Part shown: piece by piece, positions 1 through 11,159 of the stretch
Layout: each line of letters starts with the position of its first letter
How positions within the stretch are numbered: the first letter of the stretch is position 1
Assembly (NCBI GenBank): GCA_963930655.1
Contig: OZ005617.1
Location: forward strand, 11,073,568 to 11,137,567
Direction of reading: 5' to 3'
Length of the DNA: 64,000 nucleotides
Source: Myrica gale
Taxonomy: Eukaryota > Streptophyta > Magnoliopsida > Fagales > Myricaceae
The notes under the pieces: generated by a model
Database searches by the model: none
The model's input: the letters and a program-made list of their open reading frames with translations, nothing else
What the model was told of the DNA's origin: nothing
Program-made: the position numbers and the translations under genes

Positions 1-422
1 TGCGCAAAGTTCTCTCTATTTCTGGATCACACTGCAAATCACCTTGATTAGAAGATCGAGTAACAGTCATAAACAATCAAGGAAACTCTAATAAACCAAG
101 AAAAACAAATCAGGAAAAAAATCTCAAGTAATGAAAATAAATAATAATTCTACACTAAAACACAAAAAAATAAAATAAAATAAAAGAAATGGCTAAAAGC
201 CTAGAAGACGGTGGAATTTGGCCTCGAGAGTGTGGGGCTAGTAATCCAAAATGATTAACTAGTCTTGCTTAGAACGTCGTTTACCTTCAAAAAACTATAA
301 TATCAAGGCCTAGTTCTACCGAAATCGAAATTTTGCCAAAACCGTAATTATTTAAAGCAAACGTTTTTTTTAAATAAGAATGAAATAAGGATCACAAGAA
401 GCACAAAAATAAACTAGAAAAA

Positions 423-442
423 CCTCCCCGGCAATGGCGCCA
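423..442 (-). promoter_or_regulatory. Primer-binding site complementary to tRNA-Asp
   Basis: On the minus strand the site reads TGGCGCCATTGCCGGGGAGG, matching the 3' end of tRNA-Asp with one difference from the usual TGGCGCCGTTGCCGGGGA. It lies 8 nt from the LTR end at 451, the usual arrangement for priming minus-strand synthesis. It sets the element's orientation as minus. Confidence 0.75.
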
Positions 443-450
443 AAATTTGG

Positions 451-1898
451 TGTGCTATCGTAGGCAACCAAATTAATAAAACCTATACTCATAAAAATAC
501 ATGTAATGGTGCGAGTAAGGATTGTTCCCACGGGGAGTATCTAGCCTAGTCTTATGCTATGTGAACAAGGATGTGGGGGTTTGAGTATAACGAAAATAAT
601 TTTAAGAAAAATAACTAAGGAACAATTCAAATTAAAGTATCGAAATCAATCAAAAGAACAAACCTTGGTCTAGGTTAACATCCACCATCGGAATTTTACA
701 ACTGATCATCTATACAAATTATATATCAATTCACACTTTGAATATTCACCAATGGAACTATTATCCTATCTCTCCTTAGTCGCAATTAATTAGAAAACAA
801 GCGATCTAATTAACCCTAACTACTAAACAACCCAAGACAAGCGCTAAATGTTTAATCAAGTAGCAGCCTTAAGAATTAGAGAGATCGATGAAGCTAAACA
901 ACACAAGCACAAGCGGTTGCATTTAATTTAGTCGTTCGTTTTTCCTAAGATTTAATGATTTCTGACGCAGCAAATCATTGAAACTTAGTTGCTTTACAGA
1001 TTAGAGGAATCAAACAATTACGGATTTGATATCTAACCCAACATTAGATTGAAACAAATAATAAACTAGTAGGCCTCCTAGCTATTAAACGAGACAATCA
1101 TGAAAATAGGCATAGAAGAACATCCAATACTCAAAGCATAAATTGAACAATGAAAATAATTTAGATCTCACAGTTTTACTGATTTCGAGGCTTCAGTTTC
1201 CCTTCGACCAAGTATAAAAGTTTAGTCACGCAAGGCCATGTTGAAAACTCGAAGAAGAAGGAGAAGTTAGAAGAGAGGGGAGAGAGAGACGGCTAGTTTA
1301 GAGGTTTGATAGATGCCTTCCACGTTCATTACCCCCTTTGCAACCCTAGCCAATCTCTCCATATATTCTAAAACTATGACAATAGCCAAATCTCCCTATT
1401 GAAGGAAAAAAAAACATTAAAAATAAAATAGAGAGCTAATAAAACTAAGAAAGTGGCATCTTCCTCTGGAACTTTCGTGCACCAGGACTGGAAACTTCCC
1501 AAAATTAACAGGTCAGATCGATCCGAAATCAAGATTGCAATATATGGAATGTTCCAGAACGACAACTGTGCAGGTGACGCAACTTCAAGCCCAATTTCGT
1601 CCATCATGCAGCCAGTATCTCTTAAAAAGCAAAACACGAAAGTTGTAGATATGTTTCTTGGCGTTCCATATCATCTTGAAGCATCTCAATCAGAGCTTGG
1701 ATGAGAGATTTATGCCCCGATTACAAAGAAATGTCGAAACTTTCCAAAATCGCCCAAATGAACTTCGTTTTGCATTTAATGCCTCCATTTGTATCCTAAA
1801 TCAAAATATAAGAATAATGAGTACATTTAAGCACCAAATAACTGTAAAAGCGTAAACATTAGGGGAGAAAAATATGATATTTTGCATTCTCATCAACA
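451..1898 (-). repeat. LTR of the Tat/Athila-type element
   Basis: The plus-strand left edge is TGTGCTATCG, next to the primer-binding site. The right edge is placed at CATCAACA (1891-1898), so on the minus strand the LTR would begin TGTTGATGAG and end with CA. The length of about 1.45 kb is in range for the clade. The left edge is secure. The right edge is a judgement from the TG...CA rule, and no second LTR is in the window to confirm it. Confidence 0.5.
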
Positions 1899-2223
1899 GA
1901 CAGTAGGAAGGTATTGTCAGTCGTGAAACAAACCCTTAGCCCCATCGCAGAAATAAGTTCTTTAGAGATTCCTTTTCATCTAGGTACATCTTCACACAAT
2001 CTCTCATCACCGTGTAACGAAAAGGCATTGGAAAACTCGGCTCCACAGTCCAAACAAACTCTATGAACCCTTACCCTTCCCCAATAAGGAATGACAACTC
2101 ATCCACAATAATCATTTTAGCTAAGGCTATTTGGATCTTTTTTTCACTATATTTAGAAAATGAAAAGTTTAGAAAATCAATTCACCCTCCCTCTTGGGTT
2201 GCCTTAAAATTCTAGGACTCACA
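1899..2223 (+). repeat. Unidentified DNA ending in an inverted Sirevirus LTR terminus
   Basis: Positions 1899-2174 hold nothing recognisable. Positions 2175-2223 read on the plus strand like the last 50 bases of the Sirevirus LTRs found on the minus strand at 7181 and 16498 (CAATTCACC, CTTGGGTTG, then GGACTCACA). This is therefore a fragment of the same LTR family in the opposite orientation. It lies directly against the minus-strand LTR piece that follows, a head-to-head arrangement best explained by rearrangement. Confidence 0.4.
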
Positions 2224-2513
2224 CCAACACCATCTTTGTTGGAGGAGTTTTTCAGTGCTTTAAAGATGTGCAATCCTTTCTACTTTGACTTGAAAACTCC
2301 TACAATGAAACATATGATCGTTTAAGAGCGAGCGATGGTGTTTGATACAATTATAGGGTTGTGTAATAACGAGAGAAAGACTTAATCAAAATGAAACATA
2401 TCTTGATGGAATTGGATTGACCACCACGTGATCTAAAATACTCCAAAGTTATTTTGTCATTTGTTATCATCAAAGTAGAATTAGATTGCTCAAGGAGCAA
2501 CCTTAGGCTAACA
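2224..2513 (-). repeat. Degenerate 3' LTR remnant, Sirevirus copy A
   Basis: The right end (TTGTTATCATCAAAG, then GAGCAACCTTAGGCTAACA) matches the LTR ends at 8326, 10679 and 18068. On the minus strand this LTR begins TGTTAGCC. Scattered blocks further left (CTCCTACAATGAAACATA, GAATTGGATTGAC) align with the same part of the better copies. The left part is lost or rearranged. A decayed polypurine tract follows at about 2514-2535. Confidence 0.6.
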
Positions 2514-2959
2514 ATGTCCTCATTTTTTATGACGACAAACTGTTTTGAAAGATCTTTGCTAAGAAATCAAAAAGCTACCCCCGAGAGTAAGCGTGAGTTA
2601 AAAATGCATTTTGATGCAAAGAGCTTTGTAATTTTAGAAAAAATTTCAAGAGTTCCCTTTGTATTAAGAGGTTCCCAAAAATTTAAAACACAAGGAAAAC
2701 ACTTATATTTTATCCTCCATACTTCTCAAACTCCAACCATGCTATTTCACATCACAAGCACTTCAATATTCAAGAGTTTAAAGTAAAGAGTACTACCTTG
2801 TTATTGATGTCAAACCATCTCAAATTGAAGCATAATAGAATATCACAAACTCATTAATTTGCATTAGAAATCATCACAAGGATAGAAGTTCAAATCATAG
2901 TTAATATCATCAACAAACTCAAAATGTACTCAGAGTTCAAACAATTTCAAGAGTCAAGT

Positions 2960-3870
2960 ACATGCGTAAAAACTGTAATGCAAAGAACAAATGCAAAATG
3001 AAATGTTCCTTTACAAGGCAAGTGCATGCGACAAAAGTTCACTACTTTTTCTCCCCCTTTGGCATTATCAAAAGGAGAGGGACAGGGAAGGTAAAATCAA
3101 TCAGGATAAGGGCCGGGGTTGATGTTGTAGCGGCGAAGGAAGGTTGTCCAAGAGGTGCTGCAACACTGAACTCAAACAACAACATTGGGGCGAAGATATT
3201 TGTCCTTGTCGATGAAGATATCACAAGTTTGATCAATATCCGCCACGGTCTAACAAATACTACCACCCATTTCATCTGTAGATTTAACAATTGCATCCAC
3301 CTTCTCTATGAATGTGTCTCGAAGCTTCCAAAGAACTTCCTGGCAAATCTTCATGATGGTGTTGTGGGAATGACGAGTAGAGCGTACCTCACGCTCTAAG
3401 GTCTCAAACTTTGTGCTGTGAGTAGTGAGAAGAGTATTGATCTCTTCATACCCTCAGCCATAGAAGTTAACTGCTGACCCATCCTCTGTTGCTCATCCTT
3501 TAAATCCCTAATAGAAGCTTCCATAAGTGCAAGCTGAGTGCCATGATGACTAGGAGATGTTGTATGGGAAGTAGAAGCATGTCCAGCAAGTGGAATACAT
3601 AGAGTTGCTTCACTGGGAGCTTCCCCAACTGATTCAGCCTCTGCTTCTTGTTCTTCTTCTTCAGCCTCTTCATCAGCTTCTTCATCCTTAAAAACACTCT
3701 GTTCAGGAGTTGCCACTCCTTTCTTCACCCGTTCGCTTTCTTTATACTCGATGAACCCCATAAGCCTCAAGGTTTTCTTGTTGTACTTTACCATTATCAC
3801 TGAATGTAACTGAACCTTTTTCTCTTGTCTCCGGTCAAGTGCTTGGAGCATCCACTATCAAGGACCCAAT
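2960..3870 (-). pseudogene. Decayed ORF3 ('env-like'/plant transposon-domain ORF), Sirevirus copy A
   Basis: The minus strand carries an open frame (3396-3851) with a strongly acidic Glu-rich stretch and Ser/His/Thr-rich sequence. It lies between the 3' LTR remnant and gag, where Sireviruses carry their third, envelope-like ORF. The sequence RLMGFIEYKESERVKKGVAT resembles the equivalent place in the second Sirevirus (near 11950). The rest (2960-3400) is broken. Near 3800 the frame runs directly into gag-type sequence, so protease, integrase, reverse transcriptase and RNase H are all missing here. Function is unknown even in intact elements. Confidence 0.5.
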
Positions 3871-3879
3871 GTTCCTTGA

Positions 3880-6358
3880 CTTCGATCATCTTCAAGCACT
3901 CATACAAAAAATGATCAAGTCTTGATTTTTGGTACCCAAATCTTTTTGGGTCCTTTGGTATTAGAAATGGTTTCTTTCATCTCCTCTTTAGGAATCCATA
4001 CAAATTTTATTCCACAAGAAGATTTCTTTCTAGTTGGACAAGTGTGTGAAATATGTCCAGATTTTTCTCAAAAGTTACTGAAAGTAAATGATGTAGAGGA
4101 TTTTATGATCAAATGAGAATAAAGCTTTTGATCACTAATAGAGTCATATCCAATACCACTTTTGTTGAAGCAACATCTTTGAGAGTTAAGAAGAATGTTA
4201 AGGTTTCTTTTTCCTTGAGTAAATCTTGCAAGATCATTTGTGAGAGAGTCAACCTTCATTTTCAAAGTATCGTTTTCAGCTATTAAAACACTTGACTCAT
4301 TTTGCATAGACTTCTCATTTTCTTTTGTAGCTCATGCAAGATCTTCTCTAAGGCATATAACTTGAATTTTCAAAGTATCGTTTTTTTTGTAAGACTTTCA
4401 AAACTCTTTTTGATACAATAATACTTTCAGAAAATTCTTTTCAATTCAAGATATTGTTCATCAAATACATCTTGCAATTAATCAAAGGAAAATCATTGAA
4501 TAAAAGAGTTTTGAACCTCATCATCATTTTCTTTGGCCATCAAGCAAAGGTTTGCAACTTCATCTCCTTTGCTTTCACTTTCATTGTCATCGAATTCTCC
4601 CCAAGCAGCCATAAAAGCTTTATTCTTGTCCTTGAAGTCTTTAGACTTCTTGTATGGTTCCATGTTGGGACATTTTGATTTGATGTGTCACAGCTTCTTG
4701 CAACCAAAACAGATAGTTTCATTCTTTTTACTACTATCTCCTTTGAAGTTGATCTTCCTTGGATATCTCTTGTCTCCTTGTTTCTTTCAAAATAATTTTT
4801 TGAACTTCTTCGTAAATAATTTAATTTCTTCATCGTCTTTTGATTATTTATCATTGCTGGAGTATTATGCTTTTAAGGCTATTCCTCTCTTGACTTTTCC
4901 ATCATCATCATCTCCCTTTACTTGGTTCATCTCGTGCGTCATGAGAGATCCCATGAGCTCATCCAGAGATAACTTAGTTAAATCTTTGACTTCTTGGATA
5001 GCGGTGACTTTTGGTTCCCAAGCTTTAGGAAGACACTTGAGAATCTGTCTTACCATTTCCACGTTAGTATATTCTTTGCTAAGAGATTTCAAACCATTTA
5101 TAATATTCGTAAAGTAAGTAAACATGGAGGAAACGGATTCATTAGATTTCATCTTAAACAATTCAAAGCTATGAATGAGCATGTTAATTTTGTTTTCCTT
5201 GACTTGATTCATACATTCAAAAGCAATTAACAATTTATCTCATATTTGTTTAGCCGTATTGATGCAAATCATAGCACAGCTTCAAAAGATCTAGTTCAAG
5301 TCCCAATAGGGCCGGTTACAAGAGCACGAGCAAAGAAGTTTAAAGGTGTACTCAAGAGACTAATTCAAGAGGCATGAACTCAAGCAAATTCGTGGTGGCC
5401 CATTGAGCATGATCCACTTAAGCAACAAAGAATCGTCACTATGATTCAAGTTCTAGAAGGATCTGGTCAAGGCTAAGCTTCAAATTGGCAATAAATGTTT
5501 TTTTCTTTGGTCTGATTGAGCATGATCCACGTGAGCAACAAGTTCTAGAAGGATCTGATTGTATGTTTACTTTGGGCACAACTGTTTTTCCTTTTATGTT
5601 GTCTTTTGACTCTTGTGGGCGTGCATCATTTTTTTTCCTATTTTAGTTGTCTTGTTTTCTTTTAGGCAAGTAGGATTTATTCTTTTACCAGATTTCAGCC
5701 TCAATTAGGATAATTATGTTAGGGATTTTTGCTTGTAATGCTCAGCCTTTTAAATAGGCGCCTAAGAAATGAAAAGAGCATATATGGATTTCGGTAAATT
5801 GTGAGAATATTTCTCTACGGTTCTTTGAAGAACTATTCGAACTTATCGGGATTTCCTGTGTTGTTCATCACGACTTACCAAGTGAAATTTCCACCACCGT
5901 TTGTGGCGTCTTCCTTATACCGAGGTTCTTGTTTGTCATAAACAACGGGTCGAGGTCTGCCATTCAAATTTGTTCATAGAACGATCTTTGGTTCCCTTTT
6001 TCGTTGTTGGGTCTCGTTATTTTTGACGGGGTTCACATCACGTATTAAAACCAAAAACACGATTAAATTAATTCGAATCAAGAGCACAATATAAATAATT
6101 TATAGCTTTAGAATTTAAAGACATGAGTTTGAGATCAGCATCATCCCAATCACTTTCCTCTTTCAACATACCTTCTACATCTTTAGGAAATCTAGGACCA
6201 CGACAAATAACTCTCCAAAGTTCATAATCCACATCTTGGATATAAATCCTCATTCTTGCTTTCCAATAGTTATATCAAGTTCCATTAAACAAATGAGGTC
6301 TATTTGTGAATTGACCTTCAGCCAATCAAGAGCTAACAAGGGTTGTCATAACTAAGGT
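3880..6358 (-). pseudogene. Sirevirus gag pseudogene, copy A, interrupted by an insertion
   Basis: On the minus strand the gag N-terminus (YELWRVICRGPRFPKD, near 6200) and its 5' end (near 6350) come first. Then follows the insertion at 5260-6040, then the UBN2-type core (SFELFKMKSNESVSSMFTYF, near 5150; KCLPKAWEPKVTAIQE, near 5020) and a decayed zinc-knuckle region near 4700. Gag packages element RNA. Several frameshifts and stops break it. The nearly intact copy at 14926-16460 shows the original order. The left end contains the motif for 'TQIWVPK', which in these elements lies just before protease. It is joined to ORF3 by deletion of all pol. Confidence 0.75.
5260..6040 (+). mobile_element. 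Small solo-LTR-like insertion with target duplication CGTAT
   Basis: The insert begins TGATGC and ends CATCA, and is flanked by CGTAT at 5255-5259 and 6041-6045. Removing it restores the gag reading seen in the copy near 16150. Near its start it encodes, on the plus strand, VPIGPVTRARAKKFKGVLK and then a stop at about 5376. That peptide type is found at the C-terminus of plant retrotransposon polyproteins. An internal repeat of GAGCATGATCCAC occurs at about 5403 and 5517. The best fit is a solo LTR that overlaps the end of its element's ORF. A short non-autonomous element is the alternative. Confidence 0.65.
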
Positions 6359-6360
6359 TG

Positions 6361-7145
6361 CTATCTCCTTTGTAGTTTGTCTTCCTAAGAAATCTTTTGT
6401 CTCCTTGTTTCTTCCGAAAGAACTTCTTGAATCTTTTGGTAAATAAGGTCTTCAAGGCAATACCTCTTTTTCCTTTTCCTTCATCCTCATCACATTTTAC
6501 TTAATTTATCTCATGTGTCATGAGAGATCCCATGAGTTCGTCCAAAGATAGCTTGGTCAAGTCTTTGGCGTCTTGAATGGCAGTGACCTTTGGTTCCCAA
6601 GCTTTTGGAAGCCACCTAAGGATCTTTCTCATAATTTCAACGTTAGTGTATTGTTTACCAAGAGACTTAAGATCATTTATAATATCAGTAAAGCGAGTAA
6701 ACATAGATGAAATAGATTCATCAGATTTCATCTTAAAGAGTTCATAACTATGAACAAACATATTTATTTTGTTCTCCTTGACTTGATTAGTACCTTAATG
6801 GGCTACTTAAAGTTTATCTCATATTTGTTTCTACGTATCACAATGAAAAACACAATTAAATTCACTAGAGTCAAGAGCACAATACAAGACATTCTTAGTT
6901 TTGAAATTTAAAGACATAAGTTTCAAATCAGCATCATCTCAATCATTTTCCTCCTTGAGCTTACCCTCCTTATCTCTGGGAAATTTAGGACCATGAGATA
7001 TAACTCTCCAAAGTTCATAATCAACAGCTTGGATGCATATCCTCATCCTTGCCTTCCAGTAGTTATAGCAAGTCTCATTAAACAAAGGAGGTCTATTTAA
7101 GGTTGTAAAACCTTCAGCCAATGAAGAGCTAACAAGGGTTGTCAT
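6361..7145 (-). pseudogene. Sirevirus gag pseudogene, copy B (5' part)
   Basis: The minus-strand start MTTLVSSSLAEGFTTLNRPP lies 22 bp from the primer-binding site at 7167-7178. It is followed by NYWKARMRICIQAVDYELWR (DUF4219-type gag N-terminus) and, from 6761 down, the UBN2-type core with LPKAWEPKVTAIQD. After KKQGDKRFLRK and a short stretch (about 6361-6430) the sequence jumps back to a second gag 5' end belonging to copy A, so the two gag copies are in tandem. The acidic segment seen in the better copy (SSEDESSEDDEE) is deleted. In-frame stops show it is dead. Confidence 0.75.
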
Positions 7146-7166
7146 ATCTAACGATGTAAAACCTCA

Positions 7167-7178
7167 GCTCTGATACCA
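7167..7178 (-). promoter_or_regulatory. Primer-binding site (initiator tRNA-Met), copy B
   Basis: On the minus strand the site is TGGTATCAGAGC, the standard plant copia site complementary to initiator tRNA-Met. It begins 2 nt from the LTR edge at 7181. Confidence 0.9.
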
Positions 7179-7180
7179 AT

Positions 7181-8326
7181 TGTGAGTCTAGAAAACAACC
7201 CAATAGGGGGTGAATTGGGTTTTAATAGAAATTAAAACGTTTTCGATAAAGAGTCAAGTTAAATAAATCAATAAAGAACAATACACCACAAACACGAATA
7301 TAAAGCAAATAAAGGAGAGCATGAGTTAGTGAGATGACACCGATATTTATAGGTGGTTTAGCCAACACTTGCCTACGTCCATCCCAAGGCTATTAACTTC
7401 CATGAGCTTTCTCCACTATTCTCCAAATAGCAAATACACCTTAGCTTTGCAGGTACTAAGTAACAGTTACAAAGCATTTTACGAGCTCACGTTTTAACTC
7501 TCTTTACAAATCCCAGCAACCCAAGAGATTTCTTCTACCCTTACAAGTAGGACCAAATGTTTCACAACACTCAAGTGTTTTATAAAAGATGGGTATATTA
7601 AAGTAATAAAAAATAGCTCTTAAAGCCAAATAAGCAAGTGTAAAGCACATTGATGAGCAAGAAGACAAGATTCAAGTGAGAAAGCTTTTGTCTTGGCAGG
7701 TGTGAGCACTAGCTTTCTTGGGAGGTCAGTTCTTCTTTATTCTTCAAAACTTTTTCTCTCTCTAGAGGCTAGGTCATAAATAATGTGCAAGTTCTTGTCT
7801 TTATCTCTCCATCTTGTTCTATTTATAGTCCTCTTGTCTTGAAAGGCCTTCAAGATACTTTATTGAACTGTTGGAAGGGTACCCGAGTCATTTTAGAACA
7901 AAATAATGTGTTGGCATCGTTCTAGGATTTTCTACAAAATCGCAAAATGTTTCGACACATAGTGGGTATGTGTCAAATTGGTCTGGAAATGTGGTCTCGA
8001 GTGCCAGTGTCAGTGCAATGTATCGACACCATCCTTGCATGTGTGACACCATCAATGCTGGAGAGGATTTTTAGCAACTTAAAAGTGTCGTTTCCACTTC
8101 AAATCATCTATGAACACCTACAATAAACATAGTGACCTTTTTAACTTATGCATTGGTCTTTAAACACGTTTACAACTTTTTGAGAGAAATAACCTCAATC
8201 TTTTGAAACACTTATTTGAAAATGTGGATTGATAAAAGGAGTTCTAATAATCTTCAAAGCAACTTGAATTTTTTGTTATCATCAAAATCAAAAACGGATT
8301 GTTTAAGAAACAACCTTGGGCTAACA
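7181..8326 (-). repeat. 5' LTR, Sirevirus copy B
   Basis: The LTR runs from TGTGAGTCTA (next to the primer site) to GGGCTAACA on the plus strand, 1146 bp with TG...CA ends. It is shorter and more diverged than the 1571-bp LTR at 16498-18068 but has the same blocks. A TATA-like box lies on the minus strand at 7820-7829 (CTATAAATAG in the core). Upstream of it are two pairs of decayed GTGTCGACAC palindromes starting at 7949 and 7970, and at 8020 and 8041, each pair 21 bp apart. Confidence 0.8.
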
Positions 8327-9432
8327 CCAAGGATACAAAAGAGATTTGGGAGTTATAAAGATATGATTTGAAAATACTTTGAGACATATTTTTATTTACC
8401 AAACTTGAAATAAAAAGGTTTATGCTTGGTTTTGAAAAATATGCAGTGTGGATTAAAATCCTTGCTACAAATGAGACCTTAGAGTTACAAAGCTAACCAA
8501 AGGGTCTTGAGTCTTCACTTCTGAGTCGCTTCATATTATTTGGTCGTTGTTTGATCAATTTGTATTTTCGTGTTCATTTGGATCTTGATTATCCAGTTCA
8601 ATTTCTTTATTGTTATAATCAAAATATGGATTGTGACTAAAAGCCTAAGATCTCCAACGGACCCTCTCTCCATTATTCCTGCATCTTGCACCTTCCACAT
8701 AATAACTAGCTTCAGGTCTTCTACTACTTATTATCACCAATCTCTAAATAGGAAAGATTAGAAAGTAAGTAGTGAGCTATAACTAGCTCAGTAAGTAGCA
8801 AGCCAATGGAGGTTGGAGAAACGACAATTTTATTACAATAACTTAAATCAAGAAAAATATTGTGAGTCATACCAAATCTAAAAATACAAGTTGTAAAAAA
8901 ATATCTAGGGTCATGCGACATAGGGAAATCACCAATGGTCCCACGGACCCCAACGATCCCAAAGATTCCAATGGTCGTAAAGACCTCCGAATACCACAAG
9001 AGGTATCAAAATGGTCACACAGACCTCAACTACCACGAAAGGTACAAATTTCACGAAGATATCATTTATGCCACAAAGACTTCATATCACAAGCACAAGG
9101 ATAGTGGCCCCGCCTTCCTGTTCTACCTTCACTTGTAATGCCACAATTACCTGGGAGTTCACCATTAATCCCTGGGACTAGGCCTCCTGTCTTACCCAAC
9201 CATATTTCTGGAGTTCCAAGTATTTTATCTTTTATTGGCGCCGCATTTGTTGTTGATGCATAGAAATATGCATTTAGACATTTGAATGTAGAATCTGCTG
9301 TATTGACTTCAGATATGCCTGCTATCCTTTCTTCTTGGTCAGAGAGTGATCGTGTTTTTTATTTTTGTATTGCTATTACCCTTGTTAGTAGATATCATTG
9401 TACACGTTTTCTTCTTTCTAGAGGTTCTAACT
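8327..9432. other. Unclassified repeat-like DNA between two Sireviruses
   Basis: No gene is recognised. Positions 8932-9050 hold a degenerate short tandem pattern (ATGGTCCCACGGACCCC, ATGGTCGTAAAGACCTCC, ATGGTCACACAGACCTC) at roughly 25-40 bp spacing. Positions 8650-8760 and 9140-9430 look like worn transposon sequence without a usable frame. The right edge is where the next LTR begins in mid-sequence. Confidence 0.4.
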
Positions 9433-10679
9433 CTCATGCTTCAACTCTCACAAATCCTCACAACCTAGAGGATTTCTTCTACTCTCACAAGTAGGACCAA
9501 GTGTTTTCCCAACACTCAACAAGTGTTCACACAACACTCAAGTGTTTTGCACAAGATAGATACAAAGGAATTACAATGAATGGCTCTCTAAGCCGAATAT
9601 GCCAATGAAAATCTAAAATCGTATGGAATGGCTTTCTAAGCCAAATCAGCAAGTGTAAAGCTCAATAAGATGCAATAAGATGAGATTATTGAAGGAAACC
9701 TAACGTTTTGCAGGTGGGAGCACAAGCTCTCTCGGTAGGTGTTGTTTTCCCTCTTCTTCAGCAAGCTTTCTCTCTCTAGAAGTTAGGGTAAGATTGATTG
9801 CAAGTGGGTTGTCCCTTCTTCAAGAAATCTCTCTCTTCCTTTGAAGGCTTGGTTTTCAAAGATGAGGAAGAGAAAAAGATTTGACAATGGAGCTTTGTTC
9901 TTGAATGATTCAGCAAGTGAAAACTTTCAATCTTGGACTTTCTCTCTCTAGATGTTGCAATATTGGTCGAGCTTTTTTTTCTTCTCACTCCATCTGGTTC
10001 TTCTTGTAGCCTTAGGTTTTCAATGACCATTAAGAGTCTTCTTGTAATGTTAAAGTGCCGTTGGAGGTCATTTGAGGCAATTTGAAGAAGTTTGGAAGAG
10101 TTGACGTCGTTTCCAAAATTTGTGCAAATTCGCACTATATGTGGACACCATGTTTTCATTTTTGGGGAGACAGTGCAATGTGTCGACACATTGAACACTT
10201 AGTCTGAAAAATACTGTTGACGATGAATTTTTACATTTTGGAGTTGGGCTCTTAGGTGTTAGTTCAATGTGTTGACACTATGGTCCAATGTGTCGACACT
10301 TCCAATACTTAGCCAAAAAATCACTTCAAATGGCCTGAAAAGCAAACTCTCGGGTGTTAGTTTAATGTGTCGACACTTCCAACACTTAGTCTGAAAAATT
10401 TGTTCTTTGTCAGTAACTACTCCAATTTCAACTTCAAAGCATCCAAACCATTCCAACACTTCTTTAAACATCTACAATATGAAAAATTGATCTTATCAAC
10501 TTGAGTAATGGTGTTCAAGTCCACTTAAAAATAGTTAAGTGAGATAACCTCAATCCTTTGAAATATAACTTGGAAATTGTGGATTGACAATGTAAAATCT
10601 AAAAGTCTTTGAAACTTAGAATATTTTGTTATCATCAAAATCATTTATAGATTGTTTGTAAAACAACTTTGGGCTAACA
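9433..10679 (-). repeat. 3' LTR of the Sirevirus, truncated at its outer end
   Basis: From CTTCAACTCTCACAAATCC to GGGCTAACA this sequence is nearly the same as 16884-18068, with only scattered substitutions. The outer part (equivalent to 16498-16883) is missing. Three larger differences from the 5' LTR are indels at palindromes: about 22 bp lost near 10141, 21 bp lost near 10180, and 98 bp extra at 10269-10366. The TATATA of the 5' LTR is shortened here (TTCTTCTTGTAGCC, near 10005). Confidence 0.85.
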
Positions 10680-10698
10680 ATCTCCCCCCTTTTTATGA
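10680..10698 (-). promoter_or_regulatory. Polypurine tract of the Sirevirus
   Basis: The minus strand reads CATAAAAAGGGGGGAGAT directly before the LTR start TGTTAGCCC. This is the plus-strand primer of reverse transcription and confirms that 10679 is the inner edge of the 3' LTR. Confidence 0.85.
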
Positions 10699-11159
10699 TG
10701 ACAAAACCATTTTAAAAAACAACAATTTGCTAACAAATAGAAATACTCCCCCTGAGAACAAGCAGGAGTTTTTCATGACATTTTTAGCAAAAATGACTTT
10801 AGGATTATACAAAAAATTTGCAAGAGTTTCCTTTGTAAATAGAGGTTTCCCAAAATTTAAAAACAAGTAAGAACACTTCTATAAGCTTCCTCCCAACTTC
10901 CAAACTTCCAATTTCAATCAGAACACAAGACTTCATATTGATACCAATAGAAAGTTAGGAATACTACCTGGAAAGCAAGTCCCAATTTTCCTCAATGAAG
11001 TGCAAAAAATAAGCACTTCTCAAATCCTTATAGATACCAATGAGATAATCAACAGATGTGTGTACAACCAAATAATTCATTGAAGATAAATAAATATTAG
11101 AGATATGCATATATAAGGCAAGTCAAGTGATCAACCAAGTTGAAAAATGAAATGTTCTC

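Larger units (their letters stand above)
1..1898 (-). mobile_element. 5' end of a Tat/Athila-type Ty3/gypsy retrotransposon
   Basis: Read on the minus strand, an LTR is followed by a short spacer, a tRNA-Asp-type primer-binding site and then non-coding leader running off the left edge. The order LTR, CCAAATTT spacer and TGGCGCC-type primer site is what plant Tat and Athila elements show. No gag or pol is visible, because the body would lie at coordinates below 1. The short open frames between 1374 and 1855 lie inside the LTR and have no recognisable domain. The clade is inferred from the primer site and LTR style alone. Confidence 0.65.

Noticed and set aside
9776..10198. 140-codon minus-strand frame and its copy at 17218-17430
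   Set aside because: Both are inside LTRs and differ by frameshifts between the two LTRs of one element.
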